45,071 bases of DNA from Candidatus Rifleibacteriota bacterium (GTDB taxonomy: Bacteria > Muiribacteriota > Ozemobacteria > Ozemobacterales > Ozemobacteraceae), in contig JAQVCG010000007.1 of the NCBI GenBank assembly GCA_028689875.1, positions 3,897-48,967 on the forward strand, read 5' to 3'. The first letter of the stretch is position 1, and every line of letters begins with the position of its first letter. Below the pieces are notes generated by a model. It ran no database searches, had not been told where the DNA came from, and saw only the letters and a list, made by a program, of their open reading frames with translations. This document shows, piece after piece, positions 23,570-32,087 of the stretch. The position numbers and the translations under genes are program-made.

Positions 23570-24958
23570 ATGAGAAACTTTCTCATCGGAGTTTTTATCT
23601 TCTGGCTTATAATAGTCGGTTTAATAATAGATCACGAAAAAAAGACAACCGGTCCTGCAGTTATACAAGGAAAAAACAATACCAACAAAACAGAAATTGT
23701 ATTCTGGCACGCAATGGGCGGACCTCTCGGTATTGTTATGAACCGTATGATTGACAGATATAATGCCGGCCAGGAAAACTACCATGTTAAAAGCGTTAAC
23801 ATGGGTGGATATGATACCCTTGCCAAAAAGGTATTAGCCTCTCTGGTTGCAAATGAAGCACCCGATATTTCTCAAAATTACGAAACTCTTACTAAAAAAT
23901 TCATCAGACATAATAAAATAGTATGTTTGGATGACCTTATCGAAGCCGACATTAAAAATGGCGGAGAAGACATTAAAAAAGATATTATTCCTGTTTTGTT
24001 AGAGAACAACACTTTCGCAGGAAAGCTATACTCCTTCCCCTTCAACAAAAGTGTCCCAGTGCTATATTACAATAAGGATATGTTCAAAGAAGTGGGTCTG
24101 GAACCAAATACTCCGCCTAAAACATTAGATGAATTAGCAGAATTCAGCAGAATAATCAGAAACTACTATCTTAAGCTAAGTGAAAATGCAAAAACTGAAG
24201 CTGAAAAACTGAGATATAAAGAAAACTACGGATACGGCTGCAGTAAAGCAAACGTATGGGGCTTTCTTAACAGAATTATGCAATTCGGCGGATATATTGT
24301 TAAAAGAAACGAAGAAGATATTTTGGTTTCCGGCTTTAACGAACAACCTGCTATAAATGCCCTTTCCCACTTACAAGAAATGGTTAAAGAAGGCACAGCA
24401 AGAGAAGGACAAGCCTTCGACCACCAAAATGACTTTATAGCCGGAAAAGTTGGTATCATTGAAAGCAGTATAATCAGCAAAGTCTTCATGGAAGAAGATA
24501 TAATATTTAACTATGGTGTAGCTTCTCTGCCCGGAGTAATAATTAACAACGAGATAAACAATGGGGTTATTCTCTCGGGAAGCAACATCAATATATTTAA
24601 TAACGAAGACCCGAAAAAAATAGCAGGAGCATGGGATTTCGTAAAATGGTTTACCTCTACAGAAAACGGCGCTGAATGGAGCATAGGAACCACATATCTT
24701 CCGGTAAGAAAATCATCTGTTGATTCTAAAACAATAAAAGATGCACGTAAAGCTGATCCAAATTTGAACGCAGGATACGAACAGCTCGGCCACTGCAATT
24801 TTGAACCACGACTTACAGCTTGGTTTGAAATAAGAGATATGCTCGCCGACTATATCGAAGAGTCTTCTTTAAAAATGGGAAATCCAAAAACCTATTGCGA
24901 TAGAATGAAAAACGATGTTGACAGCAAACTTAGATATGTAACAGATAAAGATGAATAA
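23570..24958 (+). CDS. ABC importer substrate-binding protein (family 1), membrane-anchored
   Basis: A 462-residue extracytoplasmic solute-binding protein of the UgpB/MalE class. After the anchor come EIVFWHAMGGPLGIVMNRMI, APDISQNYETL, LYSFPFNKSVPVLYYNKDMF (a strong family signature) and AWDFVKWFTSTENGAEW. The N terminus MRNFLIGVFIFWLIIVGLII is a hydrophobic helix with no lipobox Cys and no clear signal-peptidase site, so it probably stays tethered. It overlaps the next gene by 8 nt. Ligand unknown. Codon use and spacing match the neighbouring permeases, so these three genes form one importer. Confidence 0.92.
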   Translation: MRNFLIGVFIFWLIIVGLIIDHEKKTTGPAVIQGKNNTNKTEIVFWHAMGGPLGIVMNRMIDRYNAGQENYHVKSVNMGGYDTLAKKVLASLVANEAPDISQNYETLTKKFIRHNKIVCLDDLIEADIKNGGEDIKKDIIPVLLENNTFAGKLYSFPFNKSVPVLYYNKDMFKEVGLEPNTPPKTLDELAEFSRIIRNYYLKLSENAKTEAEKLRYKENYGYGCSKANVWGFLNRIMQFGGYIVKRNEEDILVSGFNEQPAINALSHLQEMVKEGTAREGQAFDHQNDFIAGKVGIIESSIISKVFMEEDIIFNYGVASLPGVIINNEINNGVILSGSNINIFNNEDPKKIAGAWDFVKWFTSTENGAEWSIGTTYLPVRKSSVDSKTIKDARKADPNLNAGYEQLGHCNFEPRLTAWFEIRDMLADYIEESSLKMGNPKTYCDRMKNDVDSKLRYVTDKDE

Positions 24959-25961
24959 AATGATACCTTCCGAATTATTATCTACTGCCAAAACAATTAT
25001 CACTAAAATAAATCAAAGTAAGTCTATTTTGATTTCATCACACGTAAGGCCTGATGGGGACGCAATAGGCTCTGTTTCAGGATTGCTAAAATCTTTACTG
25101 AAAGCAGGGATAAAAAACATTGAAGTTGCCCTAGCAGACGGAATCCCTGATAGATTTGCCTTTATTTGGCCGTCTGATTTCAAGATTATACAAAGCACTG
25201 AAATTAACAGTAAACACGATTTGATTCTTTTACTTGACTCAGGAGAAGAAAACAGAAGCGGAATTACTTTTAACCGCGATAAAAACAAGACCTGTCTCAT
25301 CAACATAGATCATCATGCAAGCAATACAAATTTCGGTGATATTAACTATGTTGATGAAAAGGCTTCCTCAACCTGTGAAATAATTACTGCTTTGTTAGAA
25401 CAAGCAAAATTTCCGATAGACGAAGATATATCGTCTAGCCTGATGCTTGGGCTTATAACCGATTCAAGGTCTTTTCAAAACGAAGGAATCAGATATACTG
25501 CCCACCAAGCTGCTGCACTTTTACTTAAAGCCGGTGCTGATACAAAAACAATTTACACAGCGCTGAACAGCGATAGAAACGAAGTTGACCTAAGAGTGCA
25601 AGGATTTGGCTTGTCAAACTTCAAACTGGAATCAAATAATAAACTCGGAATACTCATAATTAAAGATTCTGACCTAAAACAGATGAACGCAAACACTGAT
25701 AACGTTTACGCAAGTGGCGTTTTTAATATGATGCTAGCTATGAAAAACACCCTGGCATCAGTAGTAGTTTTTCCGGGCAGAAACGGTGTTTCTTCTTGTG
25801 AATTCAGGTCTAGAGGCGGGATAAATGTTAAAGAGGTAGCAGTGGCACTTGGCGGCGGCGGACACATCCCGGCTTCAGGATGCAGTCAAAATATTACTAT
25901 TGAACAGTTAGCAGATAAAGCCATTGAACTGATGAAAAAACAAGTCGAGGAAAACCTCTAA
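24951..25961 (+). CDS. nrnA: DHH/DHHA1 phosphoesterase, NrnA-like nano-RNase/pAp phosphatase
   Basis: Cytoplasmic enzyme that degrades 2-5 nt RNA or pAp; relatives cleave pApA or c-di-AMP. The 336 residues contain HVRPDGDAIGS (motif I), DLILLLDSGE, INIDHHASN (motif III, the DHH) and GLITDS, which ligate two metal ions, followed by the DHHA1 domain ending ALGGGGHIPASG. All key residues are present. The reading frame begins at an ATG overlapping the binding-protein gene by 8 nt; ATG at 24960 is an alternative. Its place in a sugar-importer operon is unusual and probably reflects convenience of transcription. Confidence 0.92.
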   Translation: MNKMIPSELLSTAKTIITKINQSKSILISSHVRPDGDAIGSVSGLLKSLLKAGIKNIEVALADGIPDRFAFIWPSDFKIIQSTEINSKHDLILLLDSGEENRSGITFNRDKNKTCLINIDHHASNTNFGDINYVDEKASSTCEIITALLEQAKFPIDEDISSSLMLGLITDSRSFQNEGIRYTAHQAAALLLKAGADTKTIYTALNSDRNEVDLRVQGFGLSNFKLESNNKLGILIIKDSDLKQMNANTDNVYASGVFNMMLAMKNTLASVVVFPGRNGVSSCEFRSRGGINVKEVAVALGGGGHIPASGCSQNITIEQLADKAIELMKKQVEENL

Positions 25962-27080
25962 ATGCGAAGCAAGCTACTCTTGACAATAACGTTTTGCTTT
26001 GCTTTGTCTGTTTTGTTTGCAGACGAAGTTGAAAGCGTTTCTGTCAACCTTCCCAAAGTTGGAGACCTCTACTTGGTATTAAATAGCTCGAATGATCGAG
26101 AAATAACTCAGTTACTACTTAAAAGAAAAGGGCAAACAACAAGGCAAGTAATAGATACTTACCAAGGAATGTTGCCAGACGCAATTCTTAAGCACGATTT
26201 AAACTCAGATGGAAATACCGACATTATTGTTATAACAAAACACCCCGATAACAATGCAAAACAACCCTATATTTATAGTTATATAAAAGATTTCACAAGA
26301 ATATTCCCAGAAAATGCTAATGAAATAAATCCCTTTTTGTGTTCTGAGATTTTCATTACTTCTTCCAAAAAAGGCATACCTGCAATTGGTATGAGCAACC
26401 AAATCTCTTACCACGATTTCGGTCCGCCGCATCTCTTCAGAACTGAGTTATACGCTCTGAATAAAGGAAAACTTGAGCTTATAGAACAAGGACTTACTGA
26501 AGGAAATCACTACAATATACTTATGAATAAAGGCGCCATTGCATTGCATGCCGGACAGTATATTGATGCAATTGACTACTATAATAAATCAATAACGTCA
26601 TCTACAGGAGAAATTACTACCAAGGCATTTATAGAGTCGATTTTTAATCTCGCTGAAGCCAGAAAATTTACTAAAGATTTTAAAACAGCCTTAGACCTTT
26701 ACGAAAAGATTGTGCTAGAATTTAGTGAGAACCCTTTTACTGATATTGCACAAAAAGAAATTGAACTCATATCTTCAAATATCGACAATCTTGAAGCCCT
26801 TTCTTTTTACATTGATGTAATAAGTCTTATTAACACCGACAAATGGAACGAAGCTCTTGATTTGTTGAACAATCACCCAATTGCAAATAGCGACAATAAA
26901 CTGCTAGACAGATTTTTGTTTACTAAGGCCGAAATTTTTACTGCCATAAACAAAATTGAAGAAGCAGTAAAAGTTTATAATGAAATTAAAGAAAAATTTC
27001 CTGAAAGTCCAATTATAGAAAGCGTAAACGAGCTACTAGAAGATATAGCAACCCAACCGGACGATAATTCCTACCTATAA
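25962..27080 (+). CDS. Exported TPR protein with an FG-GAP/EF-hand-like calcium loop
   Basis: A 372-residue protein with a signal peptide (MRSKLLLTITFCFALSVLFA). Near residue 75 the loop DLNSDGNTDIIVI has the DxDxDG form seen in VCBS/FG-GAP repeats and calcium-binding loops. The C-terminal half is TPR-like: YNILMNKGAIALHAGQYIDAIDYY, KDFKTALDLYEKIVLEFSENPF, DKWNEALDLLNNHPI and INKIEEAVKVYNEIKEKFPESP. It begins directly after the nrnA stop and ends one base before the next gene. No family was recognised; an envelope scaffold is plausible. Confidence 0.78.
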   Translation: MRSKLLLTITFCFALSVLFADEVESVSVNLPKVGDLYLVLNSSNDREITQLLLKRKGQTTRQVIDTYQGMLPDAILKHDLNSDGNTDIIVITKHPDNNAKQPYIYSYIKDFTRIFPENANEINPFLCSEIFITSSKKGIPAIGMSNQISYHDFGPPHLFRTELYALNKGKLELIEQGLTEGNHYNILMNKGAIALHAGQYIDAIDYYNKSITSSTGEITTKAFIESIFNLAEARKFTKDFKTALDLYEKIVLEFSENPFTDIAQKEIELISSNIDNLEALSFYIDVISLINTDKWNEALDLLNNHPIANSDNKLLDRFLFTKAEIFTAINKIEEAVKVYNEIKEKFPESPIIESVNELLEDIATQPDDNSYL

Positions 27081-27081
27081 C

Positions 27082-28422
27082 ATGTCAGAAAATATTATTG
27101 AAAACGAATTGATGATTTCAGAAGAAAAAGAAACGGTTAATAAACCTCAGAAAGCTCCAAAAAAACAATGGAAACCTGATGAGAGATTTGCTTTGACGCG
27201 CTTGCAAAAGGCTCTGATTGGAACATTTCTCATTTCAGTTCCCTTGTTCTTTTTTATTATATTACCAATAATAGCGAGAAACCACTTTTCTAACTTTTTG
27301 AAAATTCCACCTGAAATTTTTCTAACAACTCCTCAAAAAATAGTCATAAAAGACTCAGGGACAATTGGCTCCATTTACAAATTAAATATTAATGGCTATG
27401 AATTTTCAATTCCACAAAGATTTACGCCCTCTAAAATTAACGAGAATGGAATAGACCTAACCGATTCAACAAGAAGCGATTGTAGACACATCTATTTATC
27501 TTCAGATATGGAACAAAGAACAATTAAATTTTCCAAAATCGGTATTGGAAGATGGTTTATGCCAAATAAAGCAAATGATTTTATGGATATAATCCTAAAT
27601 GCAAATTGGCACCCGGTTCGCCTAATGTTTAAAGCCCAATTCTACGCTCATGAAGGCTTGAATTCGAAAGTCTACGAAAGTAATTTTGGTAAAATTCATA
27701 AAGGATATATTTACCCTTCTGCGGGGCAAAAAGGTTTTATAGCCAGAGTGTTTAATACTCAAGGCCCAGGTTATTTCGATTTTCATATTAAAGACCCGGT
27801 AAATCCCCCCACACTCAAAGAATGGATAAATTATGCTTCAAAGATATTACCTCTTGAAAATATTCAAGACAAACCAATTCAAACCCTAAAATCTGAATAT
27901 GACTTGGAATCTTTAATAGATCTTGCTATTAAAGCAGAAAATGAAAGCGAAATTCTTTCGGTAAGCCTGAATGAATATTTCAGAACCAAATCCCCGGAGT
28001 GGCTTATTCCGGTTGCGCAAATAATGCTTAATAGAGAGTATTTTCCAGATTTGATAGATTTGCATCAACAATATACAAATAGCTTTGAGCAAAATCCAGA
28101 GTTGAGCAAAAAATGGGAAAATATCAAAGATAGGGCTGTAGAAAAAATATTAAAAATTGACATAGACTCTTATGATCGTCTCAGAGAGCTAAACATATTC
28201 TGTAAAAATCTGACAAAACTTGAAATAGAAGAACTACTTATAAAAATAACAGTAACTAATGCTCTTGGCAAAGAAAAAAGCTTTAATTCATCTCTAATAA
28301 CGGCTGGCAGGATACTTCCAAGCTTAGAAAAAAAAGTAATTGTGAAAGTTCCTGAAGATATCACACTTGTTAACGCACAAAAAATTACAGCTAAAGTTAT
28401 GCAAGTCAATTTTTTAAGATAA
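27082..28422 (+). CDS. Single-pass membrane protein of unknown function
   Basis: A 446-residue protein not recognised. Residues 1-43 are hydrophilic and lysine-rich (PKKQWKPDERFALTRLQKA), then one TM helix (LIGTFLISVPLFFFIILPII), then a ~375-residue soluble part with mixed strands early (IGSIYKLNINGYEFSIP) and helical repeats later (DLESLIDLAIKAENESEIL, LINIAQ-like segments). The topology is N-in with the bulk outside. It follows the TPR gene by one base and so probably belongs to the same complex. The stop lies 11 bases from the convergent PilT-fusion gene. Confidence 0.7.
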   Translation: MSENIIENELMISEEKETVNKPQKAPKKQWKPDERFALTRLQKALIGTFLISVPLFFFIILPIIARNHFSNFLKIPPEIFLTTPQKIVIKDSGTIGSIYKLNINGYEFSIPQRFTPSKINENGIDLTDSTRSDCRHIYLSSDMEQRTIKFSKIGIGRWFMPNKANDFMDIILNANWHPVRLMFKAQFYAHEGLNSKVYESNFGKIHKGYIYPSAGQKGFIARVFNTQGPGYFDFHIKDPVNPPTLKEWINYASKILPLENIQDKPIQTLKSEYDLESLIDLAIKAENESEILSVSLNEYFRTKSPEWLIPVAQIMLNREYFPDLIDLHQQYTNSFEQNPELSKKWENIKDRAVEKILKIDIDSYDRLRELNIFCKNLTKLEIEELLIKITVTNALGKEKSFNSSLITAGRILPSLEKKVIVKVPEDITLVNAQKITAKVMQVNFLR

Positions 28423-28433
28423 AAAAGAAGCTT

Positions 28434-30239
28434 TTACATTGAACTAAACTTTCGAATTAAATCTTCAGTATCGCTTGTCTGAGATAAAGCCTCTTGTTTT
28501 GTTATTTTTCCAAACTTAACTAACTTAATTAAACTATCGTTAAATAAACGATTTCCCTTGCCTTGGCTTGTTGTCATTGCAGTTTCAAGCATGTGAGTTT
28601 TACCTTCCCTTATCAAATTGCTCATGCCATAATCCATATTCATTATCTCATAAGCAGGAACTCGCCCCCCACCGACTTTACGACATAATCGCTGACAGCA
28701 TACACCGATTAGGTTATCACACAAAGACTTTCTAATTTGCTCCTGAGAATCAGAAGGAAACTGCTCAATAATCCTGTTTACAGTATTAATGGCTGTCGAA
28801 GTATGAAGTGTGGCCAAAACTAAATGACCGGTATTAGCTGTTTCTAATGCCATAGAAACAGTCTCTAAATCTCGCATTTCTCCAACGAGCACAACATCCG
28901 GATCTTCTCTTAAAGCAGCTTTCAAGGCCCTGGAAAACGAAGAAGTATGAACGTTCACTTCCCGCTGATTAACTAATGAACTTTTGCTTACATGAACATA
29001 TTCAATGGGGTCTTCAATTGTAAGAATATGACAATTCTTAACCCTATTAATATGATCAATCATAGCCGCTAAAGTAGTGCTTTTTCCACTTCCTGTTGGT
29101 CCGGTTACTAATATCAAACCTTTTGGATGTTCTGCCCAAACCCTTAATATATCAGGCATACCCAATTCTTCAAGACTCATTATATTATTAGAAATATGTC
29201 TAAAAACAGCACTAACACCATTCCTATCACGTAATAAATTGATTCTGAATCTTGAATGTTCATCCATAGAATATGCAAAATCCGCATCACCGGTTTCATT
29301 AAACTGCTCAGATATCGCAGGACTTATCATGTGCTCAATCAAACGTAGAACTTCATCGGTCTTAATTTTTCCGAATCCTGAAATTTCTCGCATTAAGCCA
29401 TCTATGCGCCATCTTGGAATTTGTTGTGCAGAAATATGAAGGTCAGAGCCTCCTTCTTCGACCAATCTTTTTAGCAACTCATCTATTGAAGCGCTCCTTT
29501 TATCCGATTCTGCCTTATCGCTTACAGCCAATTCTCCGCCATAGCACTTTAAGATTTGATTAAAATAATCAAATTCAATCCGCGCCGGATTTAATATAAC
29601 TCCGGGAATAAAACGTCTTACAGAGTCAAGAAGGGGCTTATCAAAAACATCGCAATAACCTATGGTTACATTATTTTTATTCTTTTTCAAGGGTACAACA
29701 CGATGACGCTGGATAAAACTAACAGGTAACAAACGCAATGTCTCAGCATCAGGAAGTTGCGTTAATGAACAGTAATCAGATAAGACAGGCATTTTAGATG
29801 ATCGTTTAAGTCTGTGCGCCAAAAGTTGCATCATTGAAAAACAAGCTTCAGGAATAGCTGATATAATCTTCTTAAAAACCTCTTTTGATAACTTTAAAAC
29901 TTGAGTTTTACCTAACGAAATACATGAAGCAGTACGATTTTCGTTAAGAACTAAAGCCATTTCCCCAATCATTTGCGATTCTTCCAAGCGGGATATCTCA
30001 AAATGTTCCTCACTATCACCTATTAGAACTGAAACAATACCTTCAATAATTATCAACAAAGAATCCGCAGATTCACCCAGTCTTACGATATATTCACCAT
30101 CTTCATATTCTTCAAAAACACCGACCTTGTTTACAATACTTTCTCGCTGAGTCTTGTTTAGTGTTTTAAAAAATTCGTTCGCAGAAATTACAGTCAAAGC
30201 CTTATCTATAAATTCCTTATTTTTTTCGATTACCCTCAT
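28434..30239 (-). CDS. Cyclic-nucleotide-binding domain fused to a PilT-type pilus ATPase
   Basis: A 601-residue cytoplasmic motor with an unusual front. Residues ~15-140 form a Crp-type cNMP-binding domain; its phosphate-binding cassette IGEMALVLNENRTAS keeps the Glu and Arg that hold the cyclic phosphate. Residues ~160-230 match the second half of a GspE/MshE N-domain (LLPVSFIQRHRVVPL...), lacking the RLG repeat needed for c-di-GMP. From ~255 it is PilT: Walker A GPTGSGKSTT (~380-390), TIEDPIEYVH, Walker B with VLVGEMRDLETV (~450), LHTSTAINTVNRI, and SNLIREGKTHM, the equivalent of the PilT AIRNLIRE motif. GGGGTGA precedes the ATG. It lies downstream of a MATE gene on the same strand. PilT powers pilus retraction; control by cAMP is inferred. 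Confidence 0.92.
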   Translation of the reverse strand: MRVIEKNKEFIDKALTVISANEFFKTLNKTQRESIVNKVGVFEEYEDGEYIVRLGESADSLLIIIEGIVSVLIGDSEEHFEISRLEESQMIGEMALVLNENRTASCISLGKTQVLKLSKEVFKKIISAIPEACFSMMQLLAHRLKRSSKMPVLSDYCSLTQLPDAETLRLLPVSFIQRHRVVPLKKNKNNVTIGYCDVFDKPLLDSVRRFIPGVILNPARIEFDYFNQILKCYGGELAVSDKAESDKRSASIDELLKRLVEEGGSDLHISAQQIPRWRIDGLMREISGFGKIKTDEVLRLIEHMISPAISEQFNETGDADFAYSMDEHSRFRINLLRDRNGVSAVFRHISNNIMSLEELGMPDILRVWAEHPKGLILVTGPTGSGKSTTLAAMIDHINRVKNCHILTIEDPIEYVHVSKSSLVNQREVNVHTSSFSRALKAALREDPDVVLVGEMRDLETVSMALETANTGHLVLATLHTSTAINTVNRIIEQFPSDSQEQIRKSLCDNLIGVCCQRLCRKVGGGRVPAYEIMNMDYGMSNLIREGKTHMLETAMTTSQGKGNRLFNDSLIKLVKFGKITKQEALSQTSDTEDLIRKFSSM

Positions 30240-30266
30240 AATTCACCCCGATTTAACCTAATATAA

Positions 30267-31613
30267 TTATTTCATACCTCTTAATACGCCCAAACATAAA
30301 GGAATGGACAAACAAAAGGACAGTACATCTGCAAAGGGCTGAGCCACCTGAATTCCCCACATACCATATAGTCTACTCAGTATTAACAACAAAGGAAAAT
30401 AAAACAATCCCTGACGGGCAATAGCCAGAACACTAGCCCGAAACGATTGCCCGATAGTTTGCAGCATCATGTTACAAAATGTTGACCATCCCAATAAAGG
30501 AAAAGCCATACATTGATATCTTAGAGCAGATGCACCAAAACTTATAACTTCTGCGTCATCTCTTCTGAAGAATCCAATTATATCCGAAGCATAGATGTAT
30601 CCAAATACCCCAATAATAGACATTATTACGCTTGAAAACTTCACGCAGAACCAAAATGCCTTCTTAACTCTCTCATACAGCTTTGCACCATAATTAAAAC
30701 CGCATACAGGCTGAAACCCTTGGCCAAAACCTATCAAAACAGAAAACGACAAGTTTGCACTTCTACCTGCAATAGACATTGCAGCAATAGCTGCATCACC
30801 AAAAACACCCGCGCTGTGATTCAATGCAAGAATAGAAATGCTACCTAAAGCCTGCCTGCAAAGAGAAGGAAAACCTCCGCGAAAGATTTCCTTGAAATAT
30901 TCAATTCGAGGTCGAAAATTATCTATGTGAATGCGTATATTACCGTCTTGAGAGCTCGCAATAAATAGAATGGCAAAACTAAATAATTGACTGATCATGG
31001 TAGCTAAACCAGCTCCGGCAACCCCCATATCAAATATAAAAATTAGTATCGGGTCTAAAATAAAATTTAAAATTGCGCCCGAAATCATACCTATCATACC
31101 GTAAAAAGCACTGCCTTGTAACCTAAGCTGATTGTTCATAGTAAGCGAAGAACTCATAAAAGGCATCGCAAGAAGAATAAAATGCATATAAGCCTTGGCA
31201 TAAGGCAAAATAGTTTCGGTGGCACCAAGCATAATTGCCAATGGCTCCAAATTCCATAAACCGATAAAACTTAACAGCAAACCAAATAGAAACGATAGAA
31301 AAACACCTGTGGCCGCCATATATTCAGCTTCGCCTATGTTTTTCTCACCTAATTTTCGTGATATGTATGAGCCGGAACCATGCCCAAAAAAGAATCCGGT
31401 GGCCTGAATAATACCCATCAAAGAAAATACTATGCCGACTCCTGCAGTAGCACTGGTTCCTATTTTACCAACAAAATACGTGTCGGCCATATTATAAATG
31501 GCTGAAATCATCATTATGGCCATTGTAGGAATGGCCATTTTACATACGAGCAATTCTACAGAGCCATTAGTCATGGCTATATATCTTTTTTCTTGTGCAC
31601 TGCTAGGAGTCAT
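30267..31613 (-). CDS. MATE family efflux transporter
   Basis: A 448-residue inner-membrane antiporter with about twelve hydrophobic helices and the repeated MATE halves: ELLVCKMAIPTMAIMMISAIYNMADTYFVGKIG opens the first, FKEIFRGGFPSLCRQALGSISILALNHSAG the second, and FGQGFQPVCGFNYGA is a family hallmark. It probably exports cationic drugs or metabolites with Na+ or H+. The ATG at 31613 lies 7 bases from a perfect extended -10 with no Shine-Dalgarno, predicting a leaderless transcript. The PilT-fusion gene follows after 27 bases and may be cotranscribed. Confidence 0.93.
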   Translation of the reverse strand: MTPSSAQEKRYIAMTNGSVELLVCKMAIPTMAIMMISAIYNMADTYFVGKIGTSATAGVGIVFSLMGIIQATGFFFGHGSGSYISRKLGEKNIGEAEYMAATGVFLSFLFGLLLSFIGLWNLEPLAIMLGATETILPYAKAYMHFILLAMPFMSSSLTMNNQLRLQGSAFYGMIGMISGAILNFILDPILIFIFDMGVAGAGLATMISQLFSFAILFIASSQDGNIRIHIDNFRPRIEYFKEIFRGGFPSLCRQALGSISILALNHSAGVFGDAAIAAMSIAGRSANLSFSVLIGFGQGFQPVCGFNYGAKLYERVKKAFWFCVKFSSVIMSIIGVFGYIYASDIIGFFRRDDAEVISFGASALRYQCMAFPLLGWSTFCNMMLQTIGQSFRASVLAIARQGLFYFPLLLILSRLYGMWGIQVAQPFADVLSFCLSIPLCLGVLRGMK

Positions 31614-31620
31614 GTTGTGA

Positions 31621-31649
31621 ATTATAGCACAAACAGACGCTTACTTAAT
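31621..31649 (-). promoter_or_regulatory. Predicted MATE promoter, leaderless geometry
   Basis: Minus-strand TATAAT (31626-31621) preceded by TGC (extended -10), with only a weak -35 (ATTAAG) 17 bp upstream. Seven bases separate the -10 from the ATG at 31613. Confidence 0.6.
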
Positions 31650-31656
31650 ATCAAAG

Positions 31657-31685
31657 TTGCAAATTTTTGATAACAATTGTACAAT
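31657..31685 (+). promoter_or_regulatory. Predicted promoter of the small exported protein, leaderless geometry
   Basis: TTGCAA (31657-31662), 17 bp, TACAAT (31680-31685), then six bases to the ATG at 31692. No Shine-Dalgarno is present. It is divergent from the MATE promoter, with the two -35 boxes 7 bases apart. Confidence 0.65.
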
Positions 31686-31691
31686 CCATCT

Positions 31692-32063
31692 ATGAAAAGA
31701 AAAATATACATACCGATTGTTATACTTTTTGTAATCACTGTCTCAGCATTTTTAATGCCCTATTCCGGTGGCCAAGTATACGCAATTAATGGCGAAAAAG
31801 TTCTTGAACTGATTATTACAACCGACAAAGGCGACGGTTACACCTATTATGCAGAATTATCAGACAGAGATTTCAGAAAACTTAAAAACGACTTGATCAA
31901 CGAAATAAAACCCTACCTTGTAGAAGCCAGAAAAGAATGTGCAAGAGAAATGGGATACAGAGAAGAAATCTACGGCGAAGAAAACTATAAAATGGTTATA
32001 ATAGCCAAATATTCAATAGTCATAAGAGATCAGTCAAACGGCAGAACGATTTTATCTCGTTAA
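31692..32063 (+). CDS. Small exported protein of unknown function
   Basis: A 123-residue protein beginning MKRKIYIPIVILFVITVSAFLM, a signal peptide or N-terminal anchor. The body reads INGEKVLELIITTDKGDGYTYYAELSDRDFRKL and ends MVIIAKYSIVIRDQSNGRTI, suggesting a small alpha/beta fold; there is one Cys (KECARE). A TTG at 31677 is not used because it lies in the -10 region. It is followed after 24 bases by the M16-like gene, so the two are likely one operon. I do not recognise the family. Confidence 0.7.
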   Translation: MKRKIYIPIVILFVITVSAFLMPYSGGQVYAINGEKVLELIITTDKGDGYTYYAELSDRDFRKLKNDLINEIKPYLVEARKECAREMGYREEIYGEENYKMVIIAKYSIVIRDQSNGRTILSR

Positions 32064-32087
32064 CAGTCAGAAAAATCCGGAGGACCA

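Noticed and set aside
28423..28433. Tiny inverted repeat (AAAAG/CTTTT) between two convergent genes as a bidirectional terminator
   Set aside because: A 5-bp AT-rich stem of this kind is expected by chance here.
29513..29769. c-di-GMP binding by the GspE/MshE-type segment of the PilT fusion
   Set aside because: The N-terminal RLG-type repeat that contacts c-di-GMP is absent; only the second half of the domain is recognisable.
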